Source: Daphnia pulex (taxonomy: Eukaryota; Arthropoda; Branchiopoda; Diplostraca; Daphniidae). From it: a DNA stretch of 64,000 nucleotides. The notes under the pieces were generated by a model. It did no database searches. It was not told the origin of the DNA and saw only the letters and a list, made by a program, of their open reading frames with translations. Made by a program: the position numbers and the translations under genes. The DNA is taken from assembly GCF_021134715.1 (NCBI RefSeq), contig NC_060026.1, positions 11,089,001 through 11,153,000 of the forward strand. The letters are read 5' to 3'. This document shows, in pieces, positions 61,244 to 64,000 of the stretch (position 1 is its first letter; every line of letters starts with the position of its first letter).

Positions 61244-62105
61244 GGGAGACTGGAGTAAAACGGGACGGTTTTTGTTTCCCCCCTATATCTCCCAAACTAA
61301 TTATTGAATTTCTTTAAAATTTTGTTTTTATGTATTCCATATTGTAATGAACCCCCCATATTTTTTATATAATTTTATAATGAACCATTTCCCCATAAAA
61401 TACCTTTAAAGTTTCCTCAGATTTGTGGGAGGGGCCTATTTTGGGGGGTAATTGAGGACACTGGGGTGGGTGATGAGGGACGTCCTCCGTTTTCGCCTTA
61501 AAATTCATCAATAAAATTAAAAAAAATTGAAAAAGTGTTCCACTGCATATACTCTTTGAGTTTATAAATGTTTCAAATTGATTATTGTGTTAATGAACCT
61601 TTTTTCTTATAAATACAAAAACCCTTATGGAGCAGTAGGACATCCTGCGTTGCTAGGTAACGAAATCGAGCCTCTTAAAAATGCTGTACGCTGATTGGTC
61701 CGTAACTGTCCCAAATTAGCCAAAAACAGCTGTCCCGATTTCCCGGTTTAGACACTTTTTTTTAAAGTTCATACTGTCTAAACTAATCGATCTAAAATTA
61801 TAATTTCTGTTTTAAACGATCAAGAAATGAATCAGCTTCATTTCCATATTAAATTTACATGCCATTAGCGTTTATTTGTTTCTTCAAACATAAAATGGCG
61901 GAGACAAAGATTTCTAAAAAAAACCGTTTTTTTTGTTTTGTCAATAACTCATGCAGTTATTGACAAAAACCAACCAAATTTCATGCCAAATTAGATTATA
62001 CAGATTTACATAACATACTAAAAATTTTTACAGTTTTATTAACATCTACTATTTTTCCCCCCCTGTCCCTTTTGACCCGGTGTCCCGTTTTACTCCAGTC
62101 TCCCC
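61244..62105. mobile_element. 862-bp TIR DNA transposon, non-autonomous, TA-flanked
   Basis: The ends are inverted copies of GGGAGACTGGAGTAAAACGG followed by GAC (23 bases matching, with an extra G at the right tip). They are flanked by TA on both sides (61242-61243 and 62106-62107), consistent with a TA target duplication. The interior is AT-rich and has no open frame of useful length. It carries a further partial copy of the tip-like motif (GTCCC...CCCGG near 61717-61746). The size, TIRs and lack of coding suggest a deletion derivative mobilised by an unidentified transposase. Confidence 0.75.
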
Positions 62106-62225
62106 TACTGAAAAACGAACCAAAAATAAATCACAGTAACTTCGAAAGTAGGGGAATTAAAAGCAGTTAGATAGGTAAAGTTGTTAAATAGGTGTAATAT
62201 GCCTACCTGACTTTTCCTTTTTTGG

Positions 62226-62481
62226 CTAAATAGCTCCAATAGTAATAATTTGAAGAATGCTTATAGGGTCATAATCTTCTTGGTACATGAAGCCTTTGCC
62301 AAGTAACTTTTTGGCTTCCGGTATGGTGCAATACACCAGGATGCGGAAAGGGTACATTTTTTTGTCCATTATTCCTTCTATTCTTCATGTGCCACCTCTT
62401 CCGTACAAATTTCTCCCCAAACCATGATGTTTCCACCATCGTGTTTAACAATGAGAGTTACACAGTTTTTCACATAGGAGC
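62226..62481 (-). pseudogene. Tc1/mariner transposase remnant, frameshifted
   Basis: Reading the minus strand, VTLIVKHDGGNIMVWGEICT (about 62465-62390) matches the conserved Tc1 block around GGGSIMVWG. The family resemblance then continues in another frame at 62369-62226, where LLGKGFMYQEDYDP corresponds to the GRGF-x-(F/Y)-Q-x-D-N-DP block holding the second catalytic Asp. It ends at a stop soon after. The two parts are joined only through a frameshift, so this is a dead fragment of a DDE transposase. Only about a quarter of the usual protein is present. Confidence 0.65.
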
Positions 62482-63419
62482 AATTGCAAGCCGGCACAAA
62501 CAACAACAACGACACAAACCAACAAAGCAAGCAACACAGCACAAACAAAGATCCATTTATTGCTGAGGAATATACCAAATTTATTGACTCATCGGAACAC
62601 GAAACTTTTTCTCAATTTTTTGGACCACTTTTTTTGTTCTCTCGTGAAACGCAGTTTTTTATTACGTTTCGGGAACTAAGCAATAGCTTACGGCAGGCAA
62701 CGCGCCCCACCATACCCAAGGGACGGAGTGAACGGTTAACTACCATAAATTACTGACAGGAATTTTTCGTCCACAATTGAAATCTTCATTCAACAGACAA
62801 CAATTTTTTTTCGTCACCCTGTCTATTTTCCTAAAATCAATTTTTTTTCGTGAACCCTTACTACTGTTCATAATTAAAATAACGTTATCAGATCCGTTTA
62901 AAGAACTGGGACGTTCACTTCTTGATAAGTTCTTCAAACTGTGCGTTTTTAAATTGCTCGATCATCATAAATACTATCGAGAATCCATTACCAGTTAATC
63001 GAACAATTTCTCGCATTGAATGTTTGGTTTACACCAGTTTTGGCAATTTTTTGGCCCAGCAGTTTCGTCGTTTTCGCAGTACTTTTTTTCCTTTTCGGCA
63101 CTGTATTTGTCTGTTTCGGCACCGCCACCAGATTCATCATTTATCGTTTTTGTGTTATGTCTAATTCGGCAACCTGTATAGGCACCACTGCTAATCACCA
63201 AATATTTTTTTCTCCAATCTTCCTCACTGTTTTCCTGTATTCCGTGAAGATAAATCAGCTTTATTTTTACTGTGCGTCGTGTGTTAATAAAGGGTGTACG
63301 ACAAAAAAGGAAGAAATTGAAAGAAGTTGAATATAAAATGGAATAGTGCTTATAAGGAATTGTATTTAAACCATACAGATAGAACAGAATAAATAAAAGG
63401 GAAGACTATAGTGAAGACA
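62482..63419. other. AT-rich stretch, no gene recognised
   Basis: About 0.9 kb without recognisable coding sequence. Short frames on both strands (for example 62484-62756, 63016-63330) have no family features. It may be further decayed transposon sequence linking the Tc1-like and MULE-like fragments. Confidence 0.4.
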
Positions 63420-64000
63420 TTAATCAGAATCTTCGTTCTCTGGGCCGTCCCTCAGCTCTCTCAGATCCGCTTTTGAGTGCTTCTTTGTGAGCAACGCGAG
63501 CTGCAAAAGCATCTCTTTAGGGGAAATAGGGTTGTCCGGTCTGGTAAAAGATTCCCATATGGTGGTCAGATGGCGCTGTTTTGATTCTCCGTCCTTGTTC
63601 AGTTTTTTAAGGACTTGTTTTTGTGAAAAATTTTTTGCTGCCATGGCAATTTTCTCCACCTCCCCGTGAATCTTTATTAAAAAAGATCACAAGATTGGTT
63701 GATGCAAGTCCTAGTACAAAAATACAGTTAGAAAATTAAAAATAATCAACAGAATAGATAACTTCTCAGCAACAGCTTTGAGGTTATTGTGTGTTGTTAT
63801 TGGTCATAACTTGCTGCATAAACATAGACCAGCAATCTGGTGGCCAAATTGTGCTGTTTATGTAGATTGTTTCCACATAGTTGCAGAAACGCAACATTAG
63901 CCCTGTCGCGATGGATGCGATGCTCTCGAACCTTTTGCGAATTTTTTCGGCTGGCAGCAGGTGCAGGCTAAGCAATTCCCGACAGGTTTTCCGGGTCTGG
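63420..64000 (-). pseudogene. MULE-type transposase-like C-terminal fragment (partial, off right edge)
   Basis: An open frame enters from the right edge (64000) and runs to 63784. It contains LLSLHLLPAEKIRKRFESIA and INSTIWPPDCWSMFMQQVMT, then TNNNTQ and a stop. This pattern (LPA-x(2)-I, W-PP-WS-F, TNN) resembles the end of MULE-like transposases, where TNN is normally followed by a GWH motif; here the frame stops instead. A second block, 63672-63420, follows an acceptor-like TTTTTTAATAAAG. It gives a Lys/Gln/Trp-rich tail (KQRHLTTIWESFTRPDNPIS) like the family's C-terminus. It is probably a broken copy, or a host gene with a missing middle exon. Confidence 0.4.

Noticed and set aside
62484..62756. 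90-codon plus-strand frame with an Asn run opposite the Tc1 remnant
   Set aside because: It overlaps the antisense of the transposase fragment at one end and shows no family features.

Overview
This window is animal nuclear DNA. The best guess is a branchiopod crustacean of the Daphnia type: arthropod-style Homothorax protein, many introns of only about 50-90 bases in the small genes, and dense microsatellites. The species guess is an inference from gene structure and texture; no search was run. All protein genes recognised lie on the minus strand.

Positions 1-25,022 hold the 5' half of homothorax (hth/Meis), a TALE homeobox gene. Seven coding exons can be placed exactly, with GT/AG ends and matching phases: 24713-24699, 21982-21615, 19800-19659, 15245-15195, 13817-13767, 12472-12272 and 1894-1753. 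They encode the N-terminus, the whole MEIS (Exd-binding) domain and the Ser/Pro linker. The homeodomain exons lie beyond the left edge. The introns (1.3-10.4 kb) are full of microsatellites and homopolymers. Just upstream of the usual MAQPR start the same frame stays open for another 103 codons with no ATG.

Positions 25,023 to about 51,500 are the region upstream of hth. No gene is recognised there. It is a simple-repeat-rich stretch of about 26 kb with one CpG-rich, non-repetitive island (about 26,500-26,790), a perfect Exd-Hth composite site (26,253-26,262) and one unexplained 305-codon open frame (50,200-51,117).

Near 51,500 the texture changes abruptly to compact, AT-rich, low-repeat DNA. 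This part carries a tRNA-Ala(TGC) on the plus strand (52,929-53,000), a five-exon diamine acetyltransferase (SSAT-type GNAT, 166 aa), the nine-exon DNA-repair gene Xpc/Rad4 (1,077 aa), and a three-exon secreted protein made of two copies of a six-cysteine domain (205 aa). The last 3.5 kb are mobile-element debris: a 113-bp inverted repeat, an 862-bp TIR element flanked by TA, a frameshifted Tc1-like transposase remnant and a MULE-type transposase-like C-terminal fragment running off the right edge.

Functionally, the left half is a developmental-regulator landscape (Hth is the cofactor that brings Exd into the nucleus). The right half is an unrelated set of housekeeping genes (polyamine catabolism, nucleotide excision repair).
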